Origin: an uncultured bacterium
GTDB taxonomy: Bacteria; Cloacimonadota; Cloacimonadia; Cloacimonadales; Cloacimonadaceae
Assembly (NCBI GenBank): GCA_938009275.1
Contig: CALLHY010000013.1
Span: 1-64,000 of the forward strand
DNA length: 64,000 bases
Reading direction: 5' to 3'
A model generated the notes under the pieces. The model worked only from the letters and a program-made list of their open reading frames with translations, was not told the DNA's origin and made no database searches. Numbering within the stretch: the first letter of the stretch is position 1; each line of letters starts with the position of its first letter. Positions 15,091 through 24,124 of this stretch are shown piece after piece. The translations under genes and the position numbers were made by a program.

Positions 15091-16995
15091 ATGAATATAT
15101 CAATCACCTTACCGGACGGCAGTGTTCGTGAATACGACCAAGCTGTTAGTGCCCTGAAGATTGCTGAAGACATCAGCCCACGCCTTGCCGATGCATCGAT
15201 TTGTGCAGAACTGGATGGCAAACTGATAGACCTGAATCACATTATAGACCATGATGCCGCGCTTGTGCTGCATACATTCAAGACTGAAACAGGCAAAGAA
15301 GTGTATTGGCACAGCACAGCTCACCTGATGGCGCAAGCCGTTAAGCAGCTATTCCCGGATGTTTTGGTAACCATTGGCCCTGCCATTGAACAGGGTTTCT
15401 ATTATGATTTTGATCGTGAAGCATCTTTCACCGATGATGAACTGCTGCAAATAGAAAAGCGCATGCAGGAACTAAGTGCGCAAGCTCTCCCCTACACCCG
15501 CGCTGAGCTTAGTAAAGCCGAAGCAGTAAAGCTGTTTGGCGATATGGGAGAAACATACAAACTGGAGCTTTTGGAAGCTATTCCCGATGGGGATATCATA
15601 AGCAGCTATCGTCAGGGAGATTTTGTTGACCTGTGCCGTGGCCCGCATATCCATAATACCTCCAAGATAAAGGCCGTAAAACTGCTTAAAACCTCCGGCG
15701 CATACTGGCGTGGCGATGAAAAGAATAAGATGCTAAAACGCATCTATGGCATTAGCTTCCCCAGTAATAAAGAGCTAAGTGAATACATGGCTTACCTGGA
15801 AGAAGCAGCCAAGCGTGATCACCGAAAGCTGGGAAAAGACCTCGACTTGTTCTCTATCAATGAAGAAGTTGGTGCCGGTTTGGTGCTTTGGCATCCCAAT
15901 GGTGCCATGATTCGCCACCAGATAGAAAGCTATTGGAAAGAAGAACATCTGCGCCGTGGCTACAAGCTGGTTTATACACCTCACGTTGGGCGTAGCAACC
16001 TTTGGCAAACATCTGGACACTTGGGCTTTTACAAAGAGAACATGTATAGCGCGATGGAAGTGGAAGAGCAGGATTATTACATTAAGCCAATGAACTGTCC
16101 CTTCCATATTCATATCTACAATGCCAACCGCCATAGCTATCGTGAACTGCCCATCCGCTTAGCCGAATTGGGCACAGTTTATCGCTTCGAGCGTAGCGGG
16201 GTGTTGCATGGACTGATGCGTGTGCGTGGATTCACTCAGGATGATGCACACATAATCTGCACACCCGAGCAGATGGATGCCGAGGTAGAGAAGCTGATTG
16301 TCTTTTCTCTGGATATGCTAAAGAAGTTTGGTTTTAAGGACTTCTTAATCTATCTATCCACCCAGCCGGAAGGCTCAGTTGGCGAAAAGGATGACTGGGA
16401 CAAAGCAACTAAGAGCCTGGGCGCCTCACTTACCAAGCTGGGACTGGAATATGCAGTGGATGAAGGCGGCGGTGCTTTCTACGGCCCTAAGATAGACATA
16501 AAGATAAAGGATGCAATTGGAAGAGCCTGGCAATGTACCACCATCCAGTTTGACTTCAATCTTCCAGAACGATTTAATATGCAATACGTGGGGGCTGACA
16601 ATGCTCCTCACCGTCCCTTTATGATTCACCGTGCAGTGCTTGGTTCAGTGGAGCGTTTCTTTGCCACACTACTGGAGTATCATGGCGGCAACCTGCCTAT
16701 CTGGTTATGCCCGGTTCAGGTGATGCTAATCCCAATTACAGATGCACAGTTAGACTATGCCAATGAAGTAATGGAGAAGCTTCAGATACAAGGCTTGCGC
16801 TGTGAGATTGACCCACGCAGCGAGAAGATAGGCTATAAGATTCGTGAAGCCGAACTAAAAAAGATACCCTTTATGTGCATCATCGGTAAGAACGAAGCTG
16901 CAAATGGCCAGGTTACCTTACGTCAACATACCAAAGGCGATTTGGGTTCAATGAGCTTAGAACAGGCTATTACCGCCATAAACAGCCACGAATGA
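15091..16995 (+). CDS. thrS: threonine--tRNA ligase
   Basis: 634 aa from ATG 15091, which has GGAGA 5 bp upstream; an ATG at 15079 lacks a ribosome binding site. The order is TGS domain, second additional (editing) domain with HSTAHLMAQA, class II catalytic core with MNCPFHI and the signature LHGLMRVRGFTQDDAH, and a C-terminal anticodon-binding domain. It charges tRNA-Thr in the cytoplasm. It overlaps kdsD by 4 bp. Confidence 0.97.
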   Translation: MNISITLPDGSVREYDQAVSALKIAEDISPRLADASICAELDGKLIDLNHIIDHDAALVLHTFKTETGKEVYWHSTAHLMAQAVKQLFPDVLVTIGPAIEQGFYYDFDREASFTDDELLQIEKRMQELSAQALPYTRAELSKAEAVKLFGDMGETYKLELLEAIPDGDIISSYRQGDFVDLCRGPHIHNTSKIKAVKLLKTSGAYWRGDEKNKMLKRIYGISFPSNKELSEYMAYLEEAAKRDHRKLGKDLDLFSINEEVGAGLVLWHPNGAMIRHQIESYWKEEHLRRGYKLVYTPHVGRSNLWQTSGHLGFYKENMYSAMEVEEQDYYIKPMNCPFHIHIYNANRHSYRELPIRLAELGTVYRFERSGVLHGLMRVRGFTQDDAHIICTPEQMDAEVEKLIVFSLDMLKKFGFKDFLIYLSTQPEGSVGEKDDWDKATKSLGASLTKLGLEYAVDEGGGAFYGPKIDIKIKDAIGRAWQCTTIQFDFNLPERFNMQYVGADNAPHRPFMIHRAVLGSVERFFATLLEYHGGNLPIWLCPVQVMLIPITDAQLDYANEVMEKLQIQGLRCEIDPRSEKIGYKIREAELKKIPFMCIIGKNEAANGQVTLRQHTKGDLGSMSLEQAITAINSHE

Positions 16996-17960
16996 TTGTA
17001 AGCGACATTATAATAAACGAATTGAAGCTGGAAGCTTCTGCCATTCTAAAGGTAGCAGAGCAGCTTAGTCCTGCCGCCTTGGAGCAGGCCTTCCAGCTTC
17101 TTATTAACTGCAAGGGCAAGGTTGTGCTAACCGGTATTGGTAAAACAGGCATTATTGCCAGAAAGATAAGTGCAACGCTTGCCTCCACAGGCACCACCTC
17201 CATCTTCTTGCACGCTGCTGAAGGCATACATGGAGACTTAGGCATGATAAGCAATAACGACGTAGTGATTGCCGTGTCTAACAGCGGAAATACTCAAGAG
17301 CTTATCTCCATAATCCCCTTTTTGAAGTTTAATAAAGTTCCCATAATTGCCCTTACCGGCTGCATGACTTCCCAGCTTGCCAAAAGCGCGGATGTAGTGC
17401 TGGATTGCGGCGTGCCTAACGAGTTTGAACCCTTGGGCATAGTGCCAACTTCATCCACAACTGTAGCACTGGCTGTTGGCGATGCCATCGCAATTGCCCT
17501 ATTGAAGCAGAAAAACTTTCAGCTAAAAGACTTTGCCCGGTTCCACCCCGGTGGCAGCATAGGTAAAAAGCTGCTACTGCGAGTATGTGATTTGATGCAC
17601 AGCGGAACTGACATGCCAAGCATAAAACACAATGCAAGTATGTCTGCGGTTATAATGGAAATGACAGGCAAGAAGCTGGGTTGTACTGCGGTTACAGATG
17701 AAAGTGGCTGCTTATGTGGCTTGATAACTGATGGTGACTTGCGCAGGCAGCTTCAGAGTAAAGGCAATGATCTCCTGAACTTTAGCGCAAAGGATTGCAT
17801 GACAGCCAATCCTAAGCACCTGAAACCTGAGGAACTGGCAGTGGATGCACTAAACACTATGGAAAGCTATAATATAACCATGCTGCCGGTAGTGAACGAT
17901 GCTCTTCAGCCTGTGGGTATGCTACACATGCATGACCTGATAAAAGCAGGGGTTATATAA
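16992..17960 (+). CDS. kdsD: D-arabinose-5-phosphate isomerase (KpsF/GutQ family)
   Basis: 322 aa: an N-terminal SIS domain (GIGKTGIIARKISATLAS; AVSNSGNTQE) followed by two CBS domains, the standard architecture. It interconverts ribulose-5-phosphate and arabinose-5-phosphate, the first step to Kdo of lipopolysaccharide, and so supports an outer membrane in this organism. Translation is coupled to thrS through an ATGA overlap. GutQ-like catabolic paralogues have the same layout, so the biosynthetic role is inferred. Confidence 0.92.
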   Translation: MIVSDIIINELKLEASAILKVAEQLSPAALEQAFQLLINCKGKVVLTGIGKTGIIARKISATLASTGTTSIFLHAAEGIHGDLGMISNNDVVIAVSNSGNTQELISIIPFLKFNKVPIIALTGCMTSQLAKSADVVLDCGVPNEFEPLGIVPTSSTTVALAVGDAIAIALLKQKNFQLKDFARFHPGGSIGKKLLLRVCDLMHSGTDMPSIKHNASMSAVIMEMTGKKLGCTAVTDESGCLCGLITDGDLRRQLQSKGNDLLNFSAKDCMTANPKHLKPEELAVDALNTMESYNITMLPVVNDALQPVGMLHMHDLIKAGVI

Positions 17961-18007
17961 CTAATTCAACAACTATCCAATTACTTGTTTTCGGGCATTC
18001 TTCCAAA

Positions 18008-18065
18008 GCTTCCTTGAACTCATTTCAGTATCATTACGGACTCTTTGCAGACTTAATCCGTAATG
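18008..18065. other. intergenic hairpin following a CTTCCTTGA word
   Basis: CTTCCTTGA (18009-18017) is followed by CATTACGGA (18032-18040) pairing perfectly with TCCGTAATG (18057-18065). The same leading word precedes hairpins at 33862 and (as TTCCTTGA) 54693. The 264-bp interval between kdsD and secF otherwise holds only the secF terminator. Confidence 0.55.
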
Positions 18066-18168
18066 AACCCGCAAATATCCTTATATCTCATTAGAATATC
18101 TATCATGCGTGTAACCACAAATGAGTACTGATAATCAGTGTCTCTGTTGTATTGGAATGCTATACAAG

Positions 18169-18199
18169 AAAAAACCGCCTGCGAGAACAGGCGGCTTTC
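18169..18199 (-). terminator. terminator of the secD-secF operon
   Basis: On the minus strand GCCGCCTG pairs with CAGGCGG around a 6-nt loop and is followed by a run of T (AAAAAA at 18169-18174 on the plus strand). It lies 26 bp past the secF stop. Confidence 0.85.
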
Positions 18200-18224
18200 A
18201 ATAGGGGCTTTATGCGGGTCTTGT

Positions 18225-19205
18225 TTATTTTCTCTTGGTGAGGTGTTGAAGTGTTTTCTTTTCTTTGTGAGTGGCATGAGTGATGTCTATCACGAGGTTG
18301 CTTGCCACAAAGATGGAAGAATAGGTTCCAAAGAAGATACCCAGACACATGGCAAAGGCAAAATCATGTAGCACACTTCCGCCAAAGAAATACAAGGCCA
18401 GGGCGGTGAACAGGGTTGTTCCAGCGGTTATCACAGTTCTGCTAAGAGTACGATTTACAGAGCGATTGAACACTTCTTCCACCGGGTCTTTGCGATATGT
18501 TTTCAGGTCTTCACGAATACGATCGAAAATTACGATGGTATCGTTGATGCTATAACCGACAATGGTTAACAGCGCGGCGATAATCTGAACCGTTATCTCC
18601 TTACCTGTGATGGCAAACACACCTACGATGATGAATACGTCGTGGAACAATGCAAGAATAGCCATTATCCCAAAAGTAAACTCAAAGCGGAACCAGATGT
18701 ACACTATCATAAGAACCAAGGAGATAAGCACTGCTAACAAAGCAGCGGTTCTAAGCTCTCCACCCACTTTCGGGCCAACTTCATAGATTTCTTCAATCAC
18801 ATCGCGAGACATATCCTTGCCTGCCACATATTCGGGCAAGTTGCTTTGGATGATATCAAGAATCTTTCCCTTGGTATCGGAAGAAACATCAGCATCGGAT
18901 TTTTGGCTTTTTAGTTTAATCATAAAAGATGCATTTTCCACTTCGCCCACATGCTGAATCTCGGCTTCAGGGAAACCGTTTGACTTCAGAATGGAACGAA
19001 GCTTGTCTATCTTTAGAGGAGTAACGGAACTATCTTCAGCTTTCAGATTAACCTTGGCGGCAACACCGCTGGTGAAGTCAATACTCCAATTCAGTCCATT
19101 TACTAGCAGTCCACCAACGCTGGCAAGAATAAGGATGGCGGATATGGCATATGCCCAGTAACGAATCCCTACGAATGGGATATTGGTATTTTGCATAAGT
19201 CTCAT
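18225..19205 (-). CDS. secF: protein translocase subunit SecF
   Basis: 326 aa with six membrane segments and the conserved periplasmic P1 domain. Motifs typical of SecF are visible: WSIDFTSG after the first helix, GGELRTAALLA, and IVGYSINDTIVIFDRIRE. AGGAGG lies 6 bp upstream of the ATG. It forms the proton-driven SecDF accessory complex that completes export through SecYEG. It is encoded 13 bp after secD, followed by a terminator. Confidence 0.97.
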   Translation of the reverse strand: MRLMQNTNIPFVGIRYWAYAISAILILASVGGLLVNGLNWSIDFTSGVAAKVNLKAEDSSVTPLKIDKLRSILKSNGFPEAEIQHVGEVENASFMIKLKSQKSDADVSSDTKGKILDIIQSNLPEYVAGKDMSRDVIEEIYEVGPKVGGELRTAALLAVLISLVLMIVYIWFRFEFTFGIMAILALFHDVFIIVGVFAITGKEITVQIIAALLTIVGYSINDTIVIFDRIREDLKTYRKDPVEEVFNRSVNRTLSRTVITAGTTLFTALALYFFGGSVLHDFAFAMCLGIFFGTYSSIFVASNLVIDITHATHKEKKTLQHLTKRK

Positions 19206-19218
19206 CGTTATCCTCCTC

Positions 19219-20808
19219 TTAGATGCTCAGCTTTTTGCTGGTAGCGGTTATAACAAAGGTTTCCAGTATGGAGCGCACAAACACAATGGCACTGAACATA
19301 GAACCAATTATACCAATGGCGAGAGTTACTGCAAATCCGCGGATGGGACCGCTGCCGAAATTGTATAACACCGCCGCTGCTATCAGGGTGGTAAGATTGG
19401 CATCCCACACTGTGATAACAGCTCTCTTATATCCTGCATCGACAGCAGACCTGGGGGTCTTACCCAAATCCAATTCTTCGCGGATACGCTCGTAGATGAG
19501 CACATTGGCATCAACAGCCATACCTATGGTAAGGATTATACCTGCGATACCCGGGAGCGTTAGAGTAGCTCCAAAGGCGGTTAAAATGGCAAGGATAAAG
19601 CCAACGTTAAACACCAACACAAAGTCGGCTACAAAACCGGCAAGCTTGTAGTAAATAAGCATAAACAACACAACTGCGAGCAAACCTATTATACCTGCCA
19701 TGCTACCGCTTCTAATGCTATCGCTTCCAAGAGTGGCACCGATTATGGAAGTGGAGATGGGCTTGATGGGAGCTACGAGATTACCCGTGTTTAGCACAAT
19801 AGCAAGCTCTGTGGCTTCTGCTGTTGTAAAAGAACCAGTAATCTGAGCGCGTCCACCCGAGATGCGATCGTTAATGTTAGGATCCGAATATACAACGCCG
19901 TCCAGCACAATTGCCAAACGACGGTTCAAATTGTCACCTGTAACCTTTTCGAACTTACGTCCACCTTCACGCTTCATCTCTATCGAAATATAAGGCTTAT
20001 TGGCAATGCGTGGGTCTGTAGATGTTGATGATCCATATTCCACCTTTGCTTTAGCCAAATCGGAACCAGAAAGCTCTACTGCAGAATGAAGTACTATTAA
20101 ACGGCGGTCAGCTTTTGAAGTTTGGGTATCAGCTTTCTCCAGGGCAATCTGGAATCCCATGGGTACTGTCTGCAAAAATAATGAATCGCTTAATAAATCT
20201 TGAACCAAACGTAGATCATCAAATTGCACCGTGTAGTCACGCTCACCAGGGCGAACAAGAGTGCTAAATATGCCACTGCCTGCGGATAAGCTATCAGCCT
20301 TGGTTGAATCAGGAGCAATGATGCTTTTGTCTTTTTTGTCCAAGGCTGCCAAGGCAGGGAATAATGACAAGTTATTGTTTATATTGGTGTCTATTAAATC
20401 CAATACACGCTTACTGTCTTCAGGCTGGGCAACCAGTTTAAATTCCAGCATAGCTGTTTGCTTAATCAGCTTTTCGGCTGCTTCAAAATTGCTTACTCCG
20501 GGAAGCTGAACCATAATCCGACTATCACCTAACTTCTGAATGGAAGGTTCGGCTACACCAAATTGGTCGATACGTTCACGGATGATTTTAATGTTTTGAT
20601 CCACCGCTCCCCGCGCATCGCTATCAGATAATTCAGAAGTATCTACTTCCAGTAATATCTGCATGCCACCACGAAGATCGAGACCGAGTTTCAGCTTGTT
20701 CTTTGCCCACCATTCAGGTAAGTTCGGAATAGCCAACGGAGCCAAATAAAATGCTGTTACGCATATAAATATGACTATTGAAAGACCACGCCAGGAAAAC
20801 TTTTTCAT
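19219..20808 (-). CDS. secD: protein translocase subunit SecD
   Basis: 529 aa. An N-terminal helix, LGLDLRGGMQILLEVD (the SecD signature), a periplasmic domain, and a C-terminal five-helix RND-like block with TLPGIAGIILTIGMAVDANVLIYERIREE. It pairs with SecF. The gene is divergent from the MutL-type gene; promoters for both must lie in 20809-21018. Confidence 0.97.
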   Translation of the reverse strand: MKKFSWRGLSIVIFICVTAFYLAPLAIPNLPEWWAKNKLKLGLDLRGGMQILLEVDTSELSDSDARGAVDQNIKIIRERIDQFGVAEPSIQKLGDSRIMVQLPGVSNFEAAEKLIKQTAMLEFKLVAQPEDSKRVLDLIDTNINNNLSLFPALAALDKKDKSIIAPDSTKADSLSAGSGIFSTLVRPGERDYTVQFDDLRLVQDLLSDSLFLQTVPMGFQIALEKADTQTSKADRRLIVLHSAVELSGSDLAKAKVEYGSSTSTDPRIANKPYISIEMKREGGRKFEKVTGDNLNRRLAIVLDGVVYSDPNINDRISGGRAQITGSFTTAEATELAIVLNTGNLVAPIKPISTSIIGATLGSDSIRSGSMAGIIGLLAVVLFMLIYYKLAGFVADFVLVFNVGFILAILTAFGATLTLPGIAGIILTIGMAVDANVLIYERIREELDLGKTPRSAVDAGYKRAVITVWDANLTTLIAAAVLYNFGSGPIRGFAVTLAIGIIGSMFSAIVFVRSILETFVITATSKKLSI

Positions 20809-20974
20809 TGGCTTCTGCTCCCTATTTCGTTATTATTACAATCAATTTTGTAGTTCTGACCCAAAACTCTGAATAGCTCGCATTCGTCAAGTGAAATGTT
20901 TATTTATATGTGCTTCACAGAAAGGCCAAAGCTTGTTTTGCATAGATTTAGCTTGACGCAGAATACAGAGCAAA

Positions 20975-21003
20975 TTGACATACATGGCAACGTAATTTTA
21001 TGT
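20975..21003 (+). promoter_or_regulatory. probable promoter of the MutL-type gene
   Basis: TTGACA (20975-20980), a 17-bp spacer and TTATGT (20998-21003). The -35 is perfect, the -10 only fair. It lies inside an upstream in-frame extension of the gene (from 20896), which argues for the later start at 21019, though that leaves a leader of only about 10 nt. Confidence 0.5.
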
Positions 21004-21018
21004 GAACAAGAGGCAGAT

Positions 21019-23916
21019 ATGAAAAGCAATTACTATGTTATAACCGATATTGGGAGCACAACTACCAAAGCCATACTGATAGATAATAGTAGCGAAGAAC
21101 CCGTTCTGCTTGGAATACACCATGCAAACACTACGGTAGAAGCACCCCATAATGATGTTAGATATGGTGTTTTAGAGGCTATTGTTGGCCTGGAAACCAG
21201 AACCGATATCCAGCTTATAAGTACAAATTCTGATGCGTTAGATATCCAGTTTCATCCTGAAGTAAGTTATCTTACAACCAGTAGCGCTGGAGGCGGACTT
21301 CAGATACTGGTGATTGGGCTAACCCTTTTCGACAGTGCTTCCAGTGCGAAGCGAGCTGCCTATGGAGCTGGGGGGATTATCTTAGATGTATTTGCCATAG
21401 ACGACAGACGCAGAGCAGCAGAACAGATGTTAGCCATGCGCGGCTTACACCCGGATATGATACTTATTAGCGGTGGCACAGATGGTGGAGCATTAACAGG
21501 GGTGATACGGTTAGCTGAAATACTGCGAATTGCCAAGCCATTGCCGAAGTTCAATACCGACGTAAAAATACCAGCCATCTACGCTGGAAACGCAGAGGCA
21601 CAAGAGATAATAAAGTCTATGATTGGCAATGATTTCGATCTTTTTACCTTGCCAAACTTACGCCCCAGTATAAGCGCAGAAAACTTAAAGCCAACTCAAG
21701 ACATGATACAGAAACTGTTTATGGAAAACGTGATGGAGCGAGCACCGGGCTACAATGAGCTAAAGAGATCAGTACACGCTGAGATACTGCCTACCCCCAT
21801 GGGCGTACTGAAGAGCCTGATTTCTGCCACCAAACAAGAGCAACGGAACTTTTTTGCCTTTGACATTGGCGGTGCTACTACCGATGTTTTCTCTTACATC
21901 AACGGGCATTACCAGCGGACAGTTAGTGCCAATCTGGGTATGAGCTACAGTGCATTGAACGTACTAAGCGAAATGGGTATTGATAGCCTCTTGCAAGTGC
22001 TACCCCCTGACTTCAGCGCTGATGAAGTGCGTAACTACATTGGAAACAAAACCCTATATCCAACATATAACCCGTCAGATTTACGCGAGATTAGAATAGA
22101 GCACGCCATCGCCAAGTGTTGTATAGCAAAAGCTCTGGTGCAACACGAAGAGATGCATTACAACAGATACAAAACCGGCTTTTTGAATTCACTAAAAGAT
22201 AGTAATGTGGATGGTTATGAAGCGAAGTTTGAATATCAGGTAGCCGAGGAAAAGCACTATTTCTATCCCAGCGATATAGATGTGGTAATCGGTGCCGGAG
22301 GAGTTTTTGCACATGCCAAAAATGAAGCTCAAAGCATAATGATCCTTATTGATGCCTTTAATTGCTTTGGCATTACTGAGTTATGGCTGGACAAAGACTT
22401 TATTACCCCACATCTTGGGGTTTTGGGACAGACCGATACACTCGTTGCGGATAATCTTCTGCACAGTTCCTGCTTAAGTAAGCTTGCCTTGCACTTGCGT
22501 CCCCACTATCCTAAAAAACATATTAAGGCCGTGTTGAAAATTAGCTACAGTGACAATGATGGCATGAAAGAAATGAATGTTATGCCAGAAAGCTTCATTG
22601 TGTTACCTGCTATGATGAATAGACAATTAACTATCGCGCCAGCCAAGAGATGCATCTTGAATAGCAGCAAAGAGCCCATTAGCATAGCTACCGATCTCCT
22701 CGTGATTATTGACACACGCACTAACACGATGCACTACGATGCTGAGTTAGAAACCAAGCTCGGTTTGTATAATGCAATGGACTACAGTCCTGTAGTACAA
22801 GAGGTATTTGTTAATGCTAATCGCTTCATCACATCAGAATTTACTAGAACCATTACCCTTCCCTATAAGGGAGAAGTATTAAAGCAAATTGGTGATGATA
22901 CGCTGCCAAGTGATGAGGTTGCAGTAAATAAATACAATCCACCCAGGCTGTTTTTGGTGAATCCCTATGCTCATCTTGAGGATGTGAACAAGCAATTGGT
23001 GTTAGACACCCTAAAGGTTGTTTCCGGTGATGTTATAAACTTTGACGACGTGTTAAGAGACAAAGTAGAAAACAAAAAGAGTCCCCATTTAGGTCAAGCT
23101 TTCAAGTCCCCTGTGCGTGGTAAACTGGAAATGATTGACTACAATAGCGGTTACCTTATTATCTCTGAACTTCAGGACTACAGCTCACGCCCAGTTTTTG
23201 TTGACGTGGCTGCTATCATGATGTGTAAGCCTCAATTGGCTCTTAGATACATAAAGAGAAGTGTAGGCGATTTTGTGTATCAAGGTGACCTGCTTGCCCA
23301 GAGATTATCTTCTACAGGAAAAGGGGAACCGCCCTGCTTTGTTCGTGCACCCAAAACAGGAAAAGTTACCAACATTGATCAAACTACGGCTGAAATCACC
23401 ATCCAATATGATGTTTCACCTATATATTACAAGTCTCATGTTAAAGGCAAGGTGGTAGATGTTAGAGACAAAGAAGCTGTAACGATTAAGTTCGAGGGCA
23501 AGAAACTGGAAGCTAAGCTCGGTATTGGCAAAGCGGAGCATGGTCATTTTTGTTATCTGGATAACCGAGAAAACCTTGGCAAATACAGTCTTCTCGACTC
23601 CATAGTCGGGGCAAACTTCGCTGTTGATATCGAGTTCATAAATCAAATGGTAACATATGGAGTAAAGGGGATAATATGCCCAGGGCTCAGCGAGCAAACA
23701 TTAGTTAGCTACCTTAAACATGAACTGGGCGTGATAAACACAGGAAATGAGTTACTACCCCTATGCCTGGTAATTACTGATTCATTTGGAGCAGATGGGT
23801 TCAGCAGCATTATTGCTCACGAATTAAGTGAATACGCTGGTAAGCAGTGCATGCTTGAACCACATACAAGAATAAGGGCCGGAGTATCAAGACCATTTAT
23901 ATGCTTCATGGATTAA
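21019..23916 (+). CDS. MutL/GlmL-type reactivator of a B12-dependent mutase, extended form, 965 aa
   Basis: The start ATG 21019 has AGAGG 5 bp upstream. The N-terminal half is an ASKHA ATPase of the GlmL/MutL family: VITDIGSTTTK (Asp10) and a second phosphate loop FAFDIGGATTDVF. Such proteins restore adenosylcobalamin mutases (glutamate mutase, and the aminomutases of ornithine/lysine fermentation). Family members are usually about 450-600 aa; here ~350 extra residues follow, including segments like VRGKLEMIDYNSGYLIIS, SVGDFVYQGDLLAQRL and APKTGKVTNI that suggest barrel-sandwich (lipoyl-like) folds. No mutase gene is in the window, so the client is unknown. Confidence 0.8.
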   Translation: MKSNYYVITDIGSTTTKAILIDNSSEEPVLLGIHHANTTVEAPHNDVRYGVLEAIVGLETRTDIQLISTNSDALDIQFHPEVSYLTTSSAGGGLQILVIGLTLFDSASSAKRAAYGAGGIILDVFAIDDRRRAAEQMLAMRGLHPDMILISGGTDGGALTGVIRLAEILRIAKPLPKFNTDVKIPAIYAGNAEAQEIIKSMIGNDFDLFTLPNLRPSISAENLKPTQDMIQKLFMENVMERAPGYNELKRSVHAEILPTPMGVLKSLISATKQEQRNFFAFDIGGATTDVFSYINGHYQRTVSANLGMSYSALNVLSEMGIDSLLQVLPPDFSADEVRNYIGNKTLYPTYNPSDLREIRIEHAIAKCCIAKALVQHEEMHYNRYKTGFLNSLKDSNVDGYEAKFEYQVAEEKHYFYPSDIDVVIGAGGVFAHAKNEAQSIMILIDAFNCFGITELWLDKDFITPHLGVLGQTDTLVADNLLHSSCLSKLALHLRPHYPKKHIKAVLKISYSDNDGMKEMNVMPESFIVLPAMMNRQLTIAPAKRCILNSSKEPISIATDLLVIIDTRTNTMHYDAELETKLGLYNAMDYSPVVQEVFVNANRFITSEFTRTITLPYKGEVLKQIGDDTLPSDEVAVNKYNPPRLFLVNPYAHLEDVNKQLVLDTLKVVSGDVINFDDVLRDKVENKKSPHLGQAFKSPVRGKLEMIDYNSGYLIISELQDYSSRPVFVDVAAIMMCKPQLALRYIKRSVGDFVYQGDLLAQRLSSTGKGEPPCFVRAPKTGKVTNIDQTTAEITIQYDVSPIYYKSHVKGKVVDVRDKEAVTIKFEGKKLEAKLGIGKAEHGHFCYLDNRENLGKYSLLDSIVGANFAVDIEFINQMVTYGVKGIICPGLSEQTLVSYLKHELGVINTGNELLPLCLVITDSFGADGFSSIIAHELSEYAGKQCMLEPHTRIRAGVSRPFICFMD

Positions 23917-24045
23917 TAATCTGATCTGATATTCTTAGTGTTTTTACCCCGTATACTTAAAAGGGTGACTCTCCATCCTGATTTTAGTTGTTTATAATCT
24001 GAAGTGCAAGGCGAAACATTGGGCATACAACAACGCATCCCGATA

Positions 24046-24075
24046 AAAAAAAGGCTTGTCTTAAATGACAGCCTT
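24046..24075 (-). terminator. hairpin with T-tract on the minus strand
   Basis: AAGGC-T-TGTC (24051-24060) pairs with GACA-GCCTT (24067-24075). The A-run at 24043-24052 becomes a T-run downstream of the hairpin only on the minus strand. No minus-strand gene ends here. On the plus strand it would sit in the leader of the foldase gene, after a perfect TATAAT at 23993-23998. Confidence 0.5.
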
Positions 24076-24124
24076 AAAATTATGGCGTTCAGTAAAGATA
24101 TTTGACCCAAAGTGGAGGATAGAA

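Noticed and set aside
20896..21018. N-terminal extension of the MutL-type protein from an upstream ATG
   Set aside because: The extension lacks a ribosome binding site and covers a probable promoter; the ATG at 21019 has AGAGG and matches the family N-terminus.
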